A DNA stretch of 64,000 nt from Tupaia tana (GCA_026018925.1 JAKSZU010000002.1:95142475-95206474); one strand, 5' to 3'. Shown: positions 45,565 through 57,388, numbered from the stretch's first letter. The notes: a model not told the origin generated them from the letters alone. A program made the numbers and translations.

Positions 45565-45739
45565 ATTTTTTTTTCTAATTTTACTTATTATTACTATTAT
45601 TTTTAAATTTGCTAGAGGGAACATGCGCTCACCACAGAGAGAGTGTGAGTGAAAGCAAGCCTCCAGGTCTGGGATTCAAACCATGGTTGGCTATGTAGGA
45701 GTGAGTCCAGCACTTAAACACCACGTCAGCTGTTGGTCT
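45565..45739 (-). repeat. tSINE-S, reverse, beside SINE-C
   Basis: AAAGCAAGCCTCCAGGTCTG, head CAGCTGTTGGTCTC. The TSD is CCCATTTCATCAGGT (45550-45564) against CCCATTCCTTCAGGT (45740-45754). Confidence 0.84.
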
Positions 45740-45754
45740 CCCATTCCTTCAGGT

Positions 45755-46536
45755 TTAATAATTCTGGACCCTCAAGCAGTAACATGGCAGCGAGTTCTGC
45801 GATGTTCATTTGTACAGCCCTGCTTCGGTACTTGCCGTTCCCTTCCTACCCTGCGCTGTTCTTAGAGAATTCTCCAGCTCCGATCCGCTCCTTCCCTTGG
45901 GCAGAATCACCTTGCTCTCGTAGTACACACTTTATTACAGCCCACCACATTCTGCATTTTACATTTCTAATTGTGCATATCTGTCCCTCCCCTGCATGTG
46001 AAAACTCCACAGCAGAGAAGTTACCTTTGTTAAACCCACATAACCAGACCAACACATGCTCTTCATTCCTCTCCAGAAATGCCCAGATGGCAGGCCGGAC
46101 TTACCAAACCCTGCACCTGGTCGGCCTCTCTCAGGACGTCTGCATGCTTGAGTTGCTTCTTCTGAGTAGTATACTAATTATTGCATTTATCCTCACATTT
46201 TTATGCCAGTTTTGCTAGTTATTGTAAGCATGTAATGCATTAAATATTAAACAAACATAAAATGAGAGCAGCAGCAAAGGAAAGTTTCACTTCATGTGAA
46301 AATATATCCTGAAAGCTTTGGAAAAACCAGATAAAGAAAAATCATGAAACAAAGCAACTGTCAAGTCTGTTCTAAGAAGTACCATTACACACAATTGAAG
46401 GGGAAATCTGAAACATCTAGAAGAATTGATTGTGGGTGTCTTTAAGTCTTTGTTCTAATTTGAAGAAATCAAAGTTGAAAAGATGGTGCATAAAGGCTCT
46501 GATTTTGTTCAGGAAGGACAAGATATGAATATCAAC
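45755..46536. other. Possible L2 relic with a 161-residue open frame
   Basis: The frame 45733-46218 begins in a SINE and runs through pyrimidine-rich, L2-like text (CAGCCCTGCTTCGGTACTTG). No protein family is recognised, so I do not call a gene. Confidence 0.35.
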
Positions 46537-46550
46537 GGGGGGGGGGGGGG
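46537..46550. repeat. 14-G homopolymer
   Basis: A pure run of 14 G inside AT-rich DNA. Confidence 0.95.
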
Positions 46551-46974
46551 CGTCTTTGCATTACATCAAAAGATTGTCAAATTCCTTTAAGACACGATGC
46601 TTAAGAAATATCCTTTTGAAATCTTCTTTAACCAGCTTTTGACATGATCTAACAAAGCCTGCTATTGAACTTTGCCCTTGGTCCTAAACTTTGTTGCTAA
46701 GAGCAGGTAAAATCCCAGAGCAAACTAGGAACAGTGGCTGTCCCTGTCTGATGGTAAAGTCTCTCGGACAGTAAAACTAAATGCAGACCAAGATGCTTCC
46801 TATGGCCGTATCTGTCCTCAAGGAGAGAACTAGAATATATATATATATATATAAATGGAAAGCCTGTCCATTTGGGCCCCACAGTGCTGCTCCTAAGGCC
46901 AGGCACACACCTTTCAATCTAGGGTTGACCACATAAACAGCATCTTTTCCTTTTTGCTTAAGTTCATTCAGATT

Positions 46975-46975
<1 letters not shown>
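46551..46975. other. Unique DNA with a short TA run
   Basis: A TA run lies at 46834-46853. Nothing else is seen. Confidence 0.5.

Positions 46976-47021
<46 letters not shown>
46976..47021. repeat. 46-T homopolymer without SINE body
   Basis: This is the longest pure homopolymer in the window. Neither flank shows SINE, L1 or pseudogene sequence. It could be a bare retroposon tail or an expanded T run. Confidence 0.95.
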
Positions 47022-48006
47022 CTCATAAACAAAAAGAGTCTAGGTGACAAGTAAATAAAAGACAAAAAACCTCGACTTCATGTACTGAGTTATCACTCTG
47101 GGAGCTGTTAGTTGACTTAACAATTTATACTAAACTTCTCTGTGCCCAGCTCTGAAGGCAGCGAATAAACCAGACCACAGTCTTGGCTCTCCTGGAACTC
47201 CAGGCTAGTACTCCAGTGACTGGAATGAACTGCAAATAGAAATATTCCGTTTACATCACACTAATATCTATGTCATAATACAGATACATTCATTATGCAC
47301 TAAAAGTTGATAGATCTAACATGGACATTTAAAACTAGAATTATTTCAAGGGAGTAATTACAGCTCTTGAGTTGAATGCTGGTGAGAATAAATACATACA
47401 CCAAATCATGTCCCTGTGCCATTGTCAAATTCAGACTTTAGTGTTAGAGAATTTCAAGACTTAGTAAGTAAGGCAATTCGTGCATTAGCAATGTAAAAAC
47501 ACAGAGTAGCCTCATTTGGCTTGGTTATTGCTAAACAAGAGTGCTTGAAGAATTTTAGAGCTGGAAGAGGCCTGTAAGTAAGGAGGGTAAAACAGAGTGA
47601 TTGTGTGATTCATTCACGGCCAGGCAGACTGTGGGTACAACAGATCCCAGCAAGTGTTAAGCTACCTGATAGGTCATAATCACTTGGAAGTGTGTCACAA
47701 GTTGTTTGTTACTAATATAATAGTGATATTTGGAAGTTAAGCATTCTGGGATTCATTCTTGAGCAGGTGTTAGGAGTGTCCTGTTCCTGATTAGTGAGCC
47801 AGGGATTGAACACACCCTGGAAAAATCCTGGGAGAGGGTTGTGCAAGTCAGTATTGCCAGTCAAGTGTTGTTATTGGGGACATACAGCTTAAAAATTGTG
47901 ACCTGGTGGAAAAATCAAGGACTAGAACCCAGTGTTTTGAGTTTTGCAGACGATTTTGTTTTCCAATCAAAAAAGGTAAGATGGACTCACAGTCTCCAAA
48001 TATCAG
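47022..48006. other. Mostly unique; possible L2 piece
   Basis: Sequence at about 47135-47230 (GTGCCCAGCTCTGAAGGCAG, CTCTCCTGGAACTCCAGG) resembles an antisense L2-type relic. The rest is unassigned. Confidence 0.4.
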
Positions 48007-48020
48007 GAAGGAGAATATTT

Positions 48021-48281
48021 GGTACCAGCAGATGGCGTAAGGGTTACGTTGCTGGACTCCCACGTAGCCAACTGAGGTTTGACTCCCGGACCCAATATCT
48101 TGAACCTCACACTGGGCATGTGTGCATGCATGCTCAAAATCCCAGAAAGAGAATGGAGGAGAAGGGATTGCAGCCTGGCCATCCCCTCCCCCCCCCCAGG
48201 AGGTGATTTCTCACTTTCTGTCTCTGTCTGTCCTGGGAGAGCACACACCCTATAGCAAAAATCTCTCTCTCAAAAAAAAAA
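48021..48281 (+). repeat. tSINE-L with a long C-run
   Basis: GGTACCAGCAGATGGCGTAA head, a run of 10 C in the palindrome position (48189-48198), CCCTATAGCAAAAATCTCTC tail. The flanks GGAGAATATTT and AAGAATATTT are a likely TSD. Confidence 0.88.
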
Positions 48282-48283
48282 GA

Positions 48284-49379
48284 AGAATATTTAACATGTG
48301 GTTATTACTGGCCTAAGAAAAAGAAACCCATATCAAACAAAGCTCAGTCCTTGGTATCTATAAACCCTTTCTTCCTCTGTTCCTGTTCCACAAAGATCTA
48401 GAAGGAATTTTATTTTTATCCTTTCTTACTTAACTTCTGCTCATTGTAGAGGAGGTTAATGTCTTGCCGAAACCTAGGCTTCATTGTATGATATTAGAGC
48501 ATGCCAATCAATATCTTATTCAAATATCTTGGATAAAACCAAACATCATTGATTCGGGCCTGGTCCCGTAAACCTCAGTTTTCAGAAGCTTTCAGCATCA
48601 ATTACCTCACATAACAAAGCAGTCCAGGAGCCTCTTGATAATGCCCCAGGTGTCCTATCATCCATTGCAGGCCAGTTGATGCTTCACAGTAAAATCTGAT
48701 TTCTTGTAGTTACTGCTAAGAGTTAGGCTGCCATAATCATTTGGATTCCTAAAGGAAATGAGGATCTCAGAAGTAAACCTGAACTTATTAAAACAAGCTT
48801 GCCATCCAAATTTCTGGCAGCAATGGGGCTTCCTAATTCAGCTCATTCAACACATGCTACTCAGCAGTTTTAAGGATATATATTCCAGAATATAGTGAGC
48901 TGTCTCCCCATTAGAGGGAAAAAATGGAATAGAATGCAATTCATACAATATTAATAACTTGCTCTACTTTACAGCTTAGTAATAAAGTTATTTATGCTGC
49001 CAGAGGCGTTTCATGACATTAGCAGAGAAATGATAGCAGTAGACAGGTGGGCCAGGTCTGTGCCGTTTACAAATGGCAGAACTGCAGCACCTCCCTGCAA
49101 GGCTGCCTAGCAGGACTACGGCAAGGGGGATGACCCTGGGACAAAATCTTGATGCAACTCAGAGAAGAAGAGAAAGAGGCTCTAAATCAATCTCTGTCCT
49201 ATCCTTTGGAGCAAAAGAATAGCAAACATTGTAGTATAGATTAACACAGTCTGGACATAGACCAACCAGCTGCCATACCACAATTTCATCTGTTTCTCAG
49301 ATCAAATATTTTCATGCAAAACATAAATTATGCATTTCACCTAGATCCTTGTGTATCAGTACAGGTTACATTTTCAACC
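48284..49379. other. No recognised gene or repeat
   Basis: Unique DNA without supported features. Confidence 0.45.
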
Positions 49380-49600
49380 ATGCCACCACCTCTGCACACA
49401 TAGATATACTTTTTATTTTTGATTATTCACTGTTCTGTATTCTTTTATCTACACTACTTTATATTATCTTTCCTGTATTCAAGTCTAAGCACCTAGAAAG
49501 CAATAATCACATCTTATCTGGTATTTCTCTATCTCCAATAGCACCTGCCACAGTAGTAAATAAAAGACCAATGCTGAAGAAGTATTTGTAAATAAATATG
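49380..49600 (+). repeat. L2 3' end relic (possible)
   Basis: CTCTATCTCCAATAGCACCT, GCCACAGTAGTAAATAAAAG and AGTATTTGTAAATAAA fit the order of an L2 3' end, with heavy divergence. Confidence 0.5.
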
Positions 49601-50214
49601 ATGCCAAAGTTTTGTCTGTAAAAAAAGTTACAGTTATAATACAGTCATTTTCCATGATCAGATGTAAGATGTGCAAACGGAAGTGCTGGCATAAATAATT
49701 CAACAGAAGATAATTGGAAAGCCATTTATATTTTATTTTGGAATGCATTAAGGCTGGCCACAACTTTATAGAATAACCCATTTATAAACTAGCCAACAAA
49801 TGATGAGATGTGAGCTGTAGTAAGCAAAAAGATGAGCTTGGCTTGGGAAACGTTTGTCATATTGCATCTTCCCAGTATTCATACCTCACTTCCTTCTAGC
49901 ATCCTAATATCCTCACAGGCAATTAGCTCCCCTATTATGTGCAATCCTGTTGGGAAAGTGAGTCCAGGCATCAATGGAGACTCATTCAAGTAATTCCCCT
50001 GTTACTTCTTGGCACGGTTAACGGTTGGAATCTCACACTTGACCAATCCGATCTTTTTGCAGGGCATTGAATTTTGGGCCAGATTATGCAAAGACAGAAA
50101 AGATGATGAACAGTCCAGGACTGATACATATAAGGGATGTTCATCAGGGCTTGCTCCTAAGGCCTTCTGGAGATTTCTAAGTCCCATAAATATCAAGGAG
50201 GGTTCTATAGATAA
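49601..50214. other. No recognised gene or repeat
   Basis: Nothing recognisable; frames overlap on both strands. Confidence 0.45.
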
Positions 50215-50230
50215 TCTACCCATAGTTTTT

Positions 50231-50461
50231 GTTTGTTTGTTTTTCAAAGGGCACATGTACTCTCTGGAGAGAGAAAGAGAAAGCGAGAAATCACTCCCAA
50301 GGGGGATGGCCACACCACAATACCTTCTCCTCCATTCTCTTTTTGGGATTTTGGGCATGCATGCATACACACCTGGTGTATTTCAAGCCAGCGGGTCAGG
50401 GACTCAAAATGCATGGTCACCCATGTGGGATCCAGCCACCTTAACTTTCATTTGCTGGCCC
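50231..50461 (-). repeat. tSINE-L, reverse
   Basis: (GTTT)n tail, AAAGCGAGAAATCACTCCC body, TTTGCTGGCCC head. The TSD is TCTACCCATAGTTTTT (50215-50230) against TCTACCCATAACTTTT (50462-50477). Confidence 0.88.
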
Positions 50462-50477
50462 TCTACCCATAACTTTT

Positions 50478-50894
50478 GATGAATTCACTCCTCATAGAAC
50501 TTAGTAGATTTATTTCTGTTGTTTGCAGCCAGTACCCCCTTACTACTATGCTGAGTTCTAGGGAATGTGGAAATGGAAGAGCAAGAAACAGAGGCAGAAT
50601 CAGAGCAAATGCCATGAGTAGAATAAGGGTCAGAGAAGACACAGAAAGTGAGGGAAGGTTATTACTAATACTAGTCAAAAGAGGAGCAGGGACAGATGAC
50701 ACAAAAAACGAGGCTAGGAATCGTAATCTAAGCAGTTAAGTCTTGAGCATACCAGACCCTGCGACTTCTCAGCTGGCCTGGTGCCTAATGGCAGTACAAT
50801 TCCCATTCCCCATTCCCAGGGCCGCCTCCTGTGTATTTCCTTAGAATCCAATCACTCTAACGAACCCCTTGATCTCCTCCAGAGCTTTCAAAAG
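50478..50894. other. No recognised gene or repeat
   Basis: Purine-rich segment at 50575-50690, otherwise unassigned. The 156-residue frame at 50009-50479 runs into a SINE and is rejected. Confidence 0.45.
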
Positions 50895-51075
50895 GAAAGT
50901 AAAGTGGTTAAGGTGTGGGTTCCAGGGTCCAACTGCCTACGTGAAAATCTCAGTTCACCACTTACTTATATTTTCCTGGTTGTAACTGAGGCTGGTAATA
51001 GCTACCTCAGAAGGTTTAGATGAGATTTCCATAAGATAATCTGACGGTAGTGATCAGCACATTACCATTCTGATA
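50895..51075 (+). repeat. MIR relic
   Basis: AAGTGGTTAAGGTGTGGGTT, CCAGGGTCCAACTGCCTACG, CAGTTCACCACTTACTTAT and GGTAATAGCTACCTCAGAAG match MIR from head to 3' side. Confidence 0.82.
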
Positions 51076-51735
51076 TATCAGACTCGAATCTCACACCCCT
51101 CTTCAGATTGTCTCCCTTTCACGTCTGAGGCAGCCCACATATCTGGGAGTACAAGATCCTCTCCACTGGCCACCCTTGGTAGCTGGGCCAAACACGCTGA
51201 GCAGCCACCGAAGGTGTCTCATGGTGAAACCTGAAAGTGACAAGGAGTTAAACACCAGTGGAGAAAACTCTGGTCAATGGGAGAGTGATGCAAGGGAGCC
51301 AGGCAGATACCCCGCCCCCTCCTGCATCCCTGCACGGCTCTGAGGCACAGTTTGTATGTGGCACCTGTCAGTAGTACCTCATGGACCTGCTGAATGACTG
51401 TCTGTGCCTCCTCACAGCTCCCGCAAAGCGGGAGCCAAAGCAGAAATGCTGCACATCCCATTCACTCCCGGCAGTCTTCACATACATTTCCTCCTTCCCC
51501 TCTCCAGATCCCTTAAGTTTGCACTTCTCAAGTAAAGCTCAGACTTTAAAACTCCTGCTTGCTTCAATCTCTATGTTCCAGGTAACCCAGTTCAAGACAG
51601 CTGTTACCAGTGTTACTATTATTACTTGAACTGTCTTGACAGCAATGGATCTTCATTACTTGAAACTGAGGGAGACAGAATAAAGCAATGAGACAGAATA
51701 CACACAATGCCAAGCTATTGACAGTACTAAGAAAG
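51076..51735. other. No recognised gene or repeat
   Basis: Moderate-GC unique DNA. Short opposing frames at 51219-51629 have no motif I know. Confidence 0.45.
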
Positions 51736-51744
51736 AAGTGGATT

Positions 51745-52015
51745 GGGACAAGCAATTGGTGTAATGGCTCTGTCACTGGACTCGCACATAGTCAATCGCA
51801 GTTCGAGTCCCAGACCCGGTGGCTTAAACTCACACCGGGCGCATGTGAGTGCATACCCAAGATCCCGAGAGGAGAATGGAGGAGAAGGGATTGCGGCGTG
51901 GCCATCCCCCCTTGGGGGTGATTTCTTGCTTTCTGTCTCTCTGTCTCTCTCTGTCTTTCTGGTGAGCGCTTGTTCCCTATAGCAAAAAGTTCTCCATTAA
52001 AAAAAGGAAAAGAAA
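51745..52015 (+). repeat. tSINE-L
   Basis: GGGACAAGCAATTGGTGTAA head, AGTTCGAGTCC box B, CCTATAGCAAAAAGTTCTCC tail. The TSD is AAGTGGATT (51736-51744) against AAGTGGACT (52017-52025). Confidence 0.92.
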
Positions 52016-52318
52016 CAAGTGGACTTCTCAGACTCTGAAGCAGCAACTGAAAGTTTTTAAAAATGTACTAAAGGTTTGAAGATAATTTTAGAGAATAAAA
52101 CTAACATACTTTAAAAATACTTTACTAATAAATATATGTAACAAGGTGCTTTATGTTAAAAGCACAGATATTTTAAATACATATACATAAAGAAATTTTC
52201 AAATGAAAATCTTAAGAGAAACAAAATGTTAATTAGGGAAATAAACTTTTTTCTTCCTTCTCCCTCTGGAGGAAACTTTCTCTAGCCATTTGCCTGTTTC
52301 TTTCCCATACTTTTTAAA
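52016..52318. other. No recognised gene or repeat
   Basis: AT-rich spacer between SINEs. Confidence 0.45.
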
Positions 52319-52331
52319 AATTATTACTATT

Positions 52332-52588
52332 GGGACCAGCAGTTAGCGTAATGGCTATGTCGCTGGACTCCCACATAGTCGACCGCGGTTCGAGTCCTGG
52401 ACCCGGTGGCTTAAACTCACGCCGGGCGCGTGTGCGTGCGTGCCCAAGATCCCGAGAGGAGAATGGAGGAGAAGGGATTGTGGCGTGGCCATCCCCCCGA
52501 GGGGGTGATTTCCTGCTTTCTATCTCTCCGTCTCTGTCTGTCTGGCGAGCGCACGTGCCCTATAGCAAAAACCTCTCCAAAAAAAAAG
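52332..52588 (+). repeat. tSINE-L, near-consensus, pol III boxes intact
   Basis: Box A TAGCGTAATGG (52344-52354) and box B GGTTCGAGTCC (52387-52397) are intact. The TSD AATTATTACTATT is perfect over 13 bp (52319-52331 and 52589-52601). It inserted into the tail of the reverse-strand SINE that follows. Confidence 0.96.
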
Positions 52589-52601
52589 AATTATTACTAT
52601 T

Positions 52602-52830
52602 TTAGGTTTTCGCCATAGGGCATGTGTGCTTGACAGAGAGAGGGAAAATGAGAAATCACCCCCGTGGGGAGGATGGCCACAATGCAGTCCCTTCTCTTCT
52701 GTCTCTTCTGGGGATTTTAGGCATGCACGCACACATCCCTGGTGTGATTTTTAAGCTGCTGGGTCCAGGTCTCAAACTGTGGTCAACCATGTTGGAGTCC
52801 AATGCCTAACCATACGCCACCTGCTAGTCC
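52602..52830 (-). repeat. tSINE-L, reverse, host of the preceding insertion
   Basis: TTTTCGCCATAGGGCATGTG, GAGAAATCACCCCCGTGGGG and head CACCTGCTAGTCC. Its AT-rich tail supplied the target site of the copy at 52332. Confidence 0.86.
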
Positions 52831-52839
52831 CTCTTCACC

Positions 52840-52995
52840 ATACATTTTGAGTCCTTGGCCAAGTTACCATGTAGCCTAAGGTTTAAGTTCTTGTCTGTGC
52901 TATAATAGGAATAATATAGGATAGGGTAATATAACTTGGGTAGTATTATATCATAAAACCTGCCTCAAAGGGGCTGTTGTGAAAGATAGGTGAAG
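52840..52995 (+). repeat. MIR relic
   Basis: CTTGGCCAAGTTACCATGTA, ATAATAGGAATAATATAGG and AACCTGCCTCAAAGGGGCTG then TTGTGAAAGATAGG follow the MIR 3' half. Confidence 0.72.
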
Positions 52996-53059
52996 TCTCT
53001 TATCTTAGCAAATATTACCATGAAGACACCTGGTTGCTCATCCTTGGTTTTGTTCTTTT

Positions 53060-53570
53060 CATCTTTCCCTTATCTCCCACATCTTATCTCAATTCTTATC
53101 ATCTCTTCCTCCAAAATGTACCTTGCATCCATTCTCTCTCTTCTACCACCACTAATATCCAAGCCACTATCATCTCCTTCCTGAAATATAGAAATAGCCT
53201 CTAATTGTTCCACTCTTCTCCCAGTCTAATCCATTTTCCACCCTGCAACCAAGTGATCTGCAGCATCAGCTGCATGATATCACTCTTCCTTAAGCTCTCC
53301 AGAGGTTACCCATCGTCCTGAGAGTCAGAGTGGAACTCATTGTGACCGCCGTAACCCTTCATGACCTAGTTCTTGTCTGTCCTTCTGTCTCCCCCTCAGT
53401 CCTCAGCCCCAGCTCATGTCACTGACCCCTAGTATGCATGCTGGCCTGCTCTCTGGTCTTCGGGTAGATCTGCTCCAGTTCTGCCTCGAGATCTCAGTGC
53501 TTCCTCTTCCTCTGCTAGGGTATCTAGGTCTTTGCATGACTCATCTCTTTTCATCATTCAAGTTTCTTTT
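53060..53570 (+). repeat. L2 relic, sense
   Basis: ATCATCTCCTTCCTGAAATA, AATAGCCTCTAATTGTTCC, CAGTCTAATCCATTTTCCAC, AAGCTCTCCAGAGGTTACCC and CTTCATGACCTAGTTCTTG are in L2 order over 500 bp. Confidence 0.85.
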
Positions 53571-53572
53571 CT

Positions 53573-53765
53573 TTTTAAAATTTTATTTCTTATAAAATTA
53601 GTACCTCTTCTTTATGTATTTATTTATTTTAATTTGTTATAGAGCATGTGCACTCATCAGAGAGAGAGAGAGAGAAAATAAGAAAGCAAGCCACCAGGTC
53701 TGGGACTCAAACCACTGTCAGCCATGTGGGAGTCCAGAGCCTCAACCACCATGCCACCTGCTCAG
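53573..53765 (-). repeat. tSINE-S, reverse
   Basis: AT-rich tail, ACTCATCAGAGAGAGAGAG, AAAGCAAGCCACCAGGTCTG, head CATGCCACCTGCTC. It lies at the edge of the L2 relic. Confidence 0.8.
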
Positions 53766-53768
53766 GCA

Positions 53769-55342
53769 GACTTAACCACCTTTTCCTTAGATTCCGCACT
53801 GTCACTCTTGATGCCTTAATGCTGTGTACCCCGCATCCATTCACTTATTTCACCAAATGACTCTCTTATTTAGTTTATTGCCTGTTTAACTCATTCCAGG
53901 TCCCTGGTTTGCATCCAAAGACCTCCCTGAGTACATCGGGCCTGAGCGTGATCACAGTCCAAAGCTGACGCAGCCTGTGTGCAACAGGGGCATCACGACT
54001 GTTTTGTAGTGCTGACTTTTCCTGTCTCTCTCTCCACCTGCTTTCTTGTTCACAGAAGAAACATATTTAAAAATACATAGTAAGAAGAACGTCAGGTCCA
54101 CAAGAGCAGGCATTGTCTGTCTTGTGTGTCACTCTACTCTCAGGGCTAAATGATGGACCATGTGGAGTACTTGCCATGGTATTGCTTTCTCTAGCATTTC
54201 CCAATGCAAAGATCACAAATTACTTTTAAAAGCCAAAAAAGAAAAATAAGTTACTTTTTCTTTAAACAAGAAATGATAGTACTTAAAGCAAACAAAAATT
54301 AATCTATCCTGAGTTCTAAGAAATTTTTTTCCCTCTCTTGTCCTTCAATGGCATCTTTGGATTTCAAAGTGAGACCTCATTTTGAAACTGCCATAACTTG
54401 TACAGGAAAATATCAGGTGTGCCTGGAATCTAGGTAAAGTGATATACAGACAACATGGGAGGCCGGCTGCTGGGACAGAGCATTTAGGGCAGGTGTCCCA
54501 AGGGTGACATCACAGAGAACATATGTCAGCAGACGAGGGGCTGGGGACTCTGGAAATGAGAAGAGGTGCACAGTGACAGCGCAGGTAAAAAGCTTTGTAA
54601 ACGATGTCAGTGTCCAGGCATCTGAGCGAAAAAGCAGACCAGAGACCAGTGCCTGAGGCAAGCTAGCATTCCCCTTCTGGGAGGCAAGCAAGGGGTGCTC
54701 CAAAAACAAGATACAAAGTGACCAAATCCTTTTTTCCAGGATCCGAGTTTATCTGATCTAAGGCGCCCCGTATTCAGATCCTTACTATCTATTCTTTGAC
54801 TAATACCCAAATCCTCGGGTGATTTTAGACCTTTCCAAGGTCATCACTCAGCTCCTCAAAACCCTAGAGAGGCTTTTGAGTTCCCCTTTGTCACTGTTCC
54901 TTTTGCCAGGGGTCTGTATTCCCTTGCCTGGGCTCAGAGGCAAAATCGAGGAAGAAATTGAGTGGGAGGTTGCCATGGGGCCCAAGTGAACACACCTAGT
55001 CAAGGAACCCGACGCTCCTGGTCAAAGCGCTGACAGAGAATGAGGCAAAGGACAATCTGCCCTGGTTCTCTAGGTACTGAAAAAACATCTCGACCCAAGC
55101 CTGAGGGATCTAAAAAATCTATACAAGTCCCCGAGGGAGAAAAGGCTGGTTGTGTACCAAGAAATGCTAAACCTCTCTCCAGCCATCTTCTAATGCCATC
55201 TCCATCTGGCTGCCTGGCATGGGGAGTGCTGGTTCCCAGCAGGCCACACCCCAGCATGGTCCAGACCCTGCCAAAGTCATTCACTTACATCAAAGAAATG
55301 GATTCAAATTTAAAACAAAAGGATTTTAAAAGTTAATGGTAA
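53769..55342. other. Mostly unassigned; weak L2 piece
   Basis: CAAGAGCAGGCATTGTCTGT at about 54100 is L2-like. Frames at 54413-54810 and 55000-55336 overlap on both strands without recognisable domains. GC is higher here than in the first 10 kb. Confidence 0.4.
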
Positions 55343-55539
55343 GGGGTCAACCCTGTAGTATAGCAGTTAAAAACTGTGCATTGGAAGCTGGATCCCTTAT
55401 GGCCACCCATGGTTCAAATCCTGGCCTCCAGCAGCTTGAAAAACCAGCTGGGTGCATGCGCTGCACGCCCCAAATCCTTACATAACAAAAAAATGGAGCA
55501 ATAAAGATTATGCTGTGACCATGCGCCAGTGGAGTGATT

Positions 55540-55589
<50 letters not shown>

Positions 55590-55625
55590 GAGTACATGCT
55601 CCCACCAGCAAAAAAAAATTAAACT
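55343..55625 (+). repeat. tSINE-O with expanded (TC)n
   Basis: GGGTCAACCCTGTAGTATAG head, ACGCCCCAAATCC middle, TC run of about 22 units (55541-55586), tail ACATGCTCCCACCAGC plus A. The flanks TTAATGGTAAG and TTAAACTGTAAG may be a TSD. Confidence 0.83.
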
Positions 55626-56189
55626 GTAAGTTGAAATTATGCAGATACTGATACTGAGTGGGTAAACTACTTTGAAATTAGCACTGAATTGGTTTCGGGT
55701 TCATAATGGGTCTTGATTATTTCTACATGGTACTTAACAACCACATAAAAGTCTACTAATACGAAAGAAATGTATTTTAAATGTTGGTCGATAGAAGGAA
55801 GAATACTTATATTACTAAAAAAGGGAAAAAGAAATCTTACGGTAAATTAAGTATATTATTTCATAGTACACTTTGTAATTCTTCAAATGAGGTAAAAAAG
55901 CTTAAAATAATGATTTATTATTAATATGTATCAAGTCGATTAGGACAGAGCTTTTTGGGGTTTGTAAGAAACTATTCTAGACTTTTAAATAAATTGAATT
56001 ATGTTTGAAAACTTCTGGCAAAACATTTACCGATGATTTCTAAGTCTCCTTGACCTAGACATCATTTGCTGTCTGTGTTCATCTCTGACATCTGGACCTT
56101 TCTGCTTCTGTACTCTGGCTTGTCCGTCCCTCTCTGTCTTGTTCAGACTTGGCACAATGTAAACAAATTACCATTACTTAGAATAGTTT
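55626..56189. other. No recognised gene or repeat
   Basis: AT-rich unique DNA. Confidence 0.45.
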
Positions 56190-56335
56190 AACTGAGCTTA
56201 TCTTAGCCTGTGGAATCAGTCTATCTGGGTTTAAGTCCTCCCCAAGTCCCTTATTAACTGTGTGACATTGAGCAAATTACTTAGCCTTTTTGCAACAGTT
56301 TTCTCCTCTGTAAACTATAATTCTGCTGAGTCGAA
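56190..56335 (+). repeat. MIR relic
   Basis: TATCTGGGTTTAAGTCCTCC, TATTAACTGTGTGACATTGA, GCAAATTACTTAGCC and CAGTTTTCTCCTCTGTAAAC match the MIR core closely. Confidence 0.88.
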
Positions 56336-56489
56336 AGGTTGGGAACCAAAGAAAAGTAACAAAGACCCCTTCAACAGGATCACCCAGGTAAGACAAAATC
56401 TTTATCTAGGGTTAGCATAGATATACAGTATCAGCATGCCCAGCAATCTTTTCAAATAAATGGATCCTAGTTATTTGTACCAGTTTCTC

Positions 56490-56560
56490 CTCTCCTTCCA
56501 ATCAGCTTGCCTAGTACAGGGTCTGTCACAAAGCAAATACTCAATAAATGCCAGCCAACA
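56490..56560 (+). repeat. L2 3' terminus relic
   Basis: CTTGCCTAGTACAGGGTCTG and CAAATACTCAATAAATGCC are L2 3'-end text. Confidence 0.6.
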
Positions 56561-57097
56561 TTAGCTGCTCATCCGGATTTTTTAAAGCAAACTCATTTCA
56601 GAACATCACCCCTGGGGCCCCAAGACAGAGAGAATCGCATCCAGCCCAGGCCCTTTGGTAACTAGGGGCAACAGCACTCATGCTCTGATATGATTGCTGG
56701 TGACATACGGTCTTGAGAAAAGTGTGCCTCACTTCTTGGGCTGCACAGTGGCCCTTAGAATGAAAGGTACTGCCACGTCTGACTGCTGCTGCATGCCAGG
56801 CACTGTACTTCTCATTTATTATGTTATCTCACTTCATCTTTCCTTTTAAGCTTTGTATTACTGTGGGAGAAACAAAATGCTAGACCATCTGTGATGTTGA
56901 TATCTTTAAGGACAGATAATTCCATTTCCCAAACTCCTTAACTAATACTTTTTTAGTTCTTAATATCAGGATGTGATGGGTACACAATGATTCAGTATTC
57001 AATGCCAATCCTATTCAATATTTTTCTGAGAGAATTATGATCTTATTTTAAGAAGCCAGTATGTATAAAGTATGGCAAAATTTTTAATTTGTTTATT
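56561..57097. other. Unassigned with a possible MIR piece
   Basis: CATGCCAGGCACTGTACTTC then TATTATGTTATCTCACTTCA near 56793 looks like an antisense MIR or related relic. The rest is unassigned. Confidence 0.4.
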
Positions 57098-57106
57098 AGG
57101 TTTTAC

Positions 57107-57110
<4 letters not shown>

Positions 57111-57147
<37 letters not shown>

Positions 57148-57388
57148 TTGGAGAGGTTTTTGCTATAGGGCACATGCTCTCACCAGAAAGACAGAGACAG
57201 AATGTGAGAAATCACCCCGCAGGGGGGATAGCCATGCTGCAATCCCTTCTCCTCCATTCTCCTCTCGGGATCTTGGGCATGCACGCACACGTGCCCGACA
57301 TGAGTTTAAGCCACAAGATCTGGGACTCGAACCACGGTCGACCACATGGGAGTCCAGTGACATAGCCATTACGTCAACTACTGGTCCC
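57111..57388 (-). repeat. tSINE-L, reverse, (TTA)n tail
   Basis: The tail has become a TTA repeat (57112-57150). Body CGAGAAAT-type text and head CTACTGGTCCC. The flanks AGGTTTTACTTT and AGGTTTGACTTT are the TSD. Confidence 0.9.

Noticed and set aside
45733-46218. 161-residue open frame, the longest one not mainly SINE
   Set aside because: It starts in a SINE, has no known domain, and the DNA looks like a diverged L2 relic.
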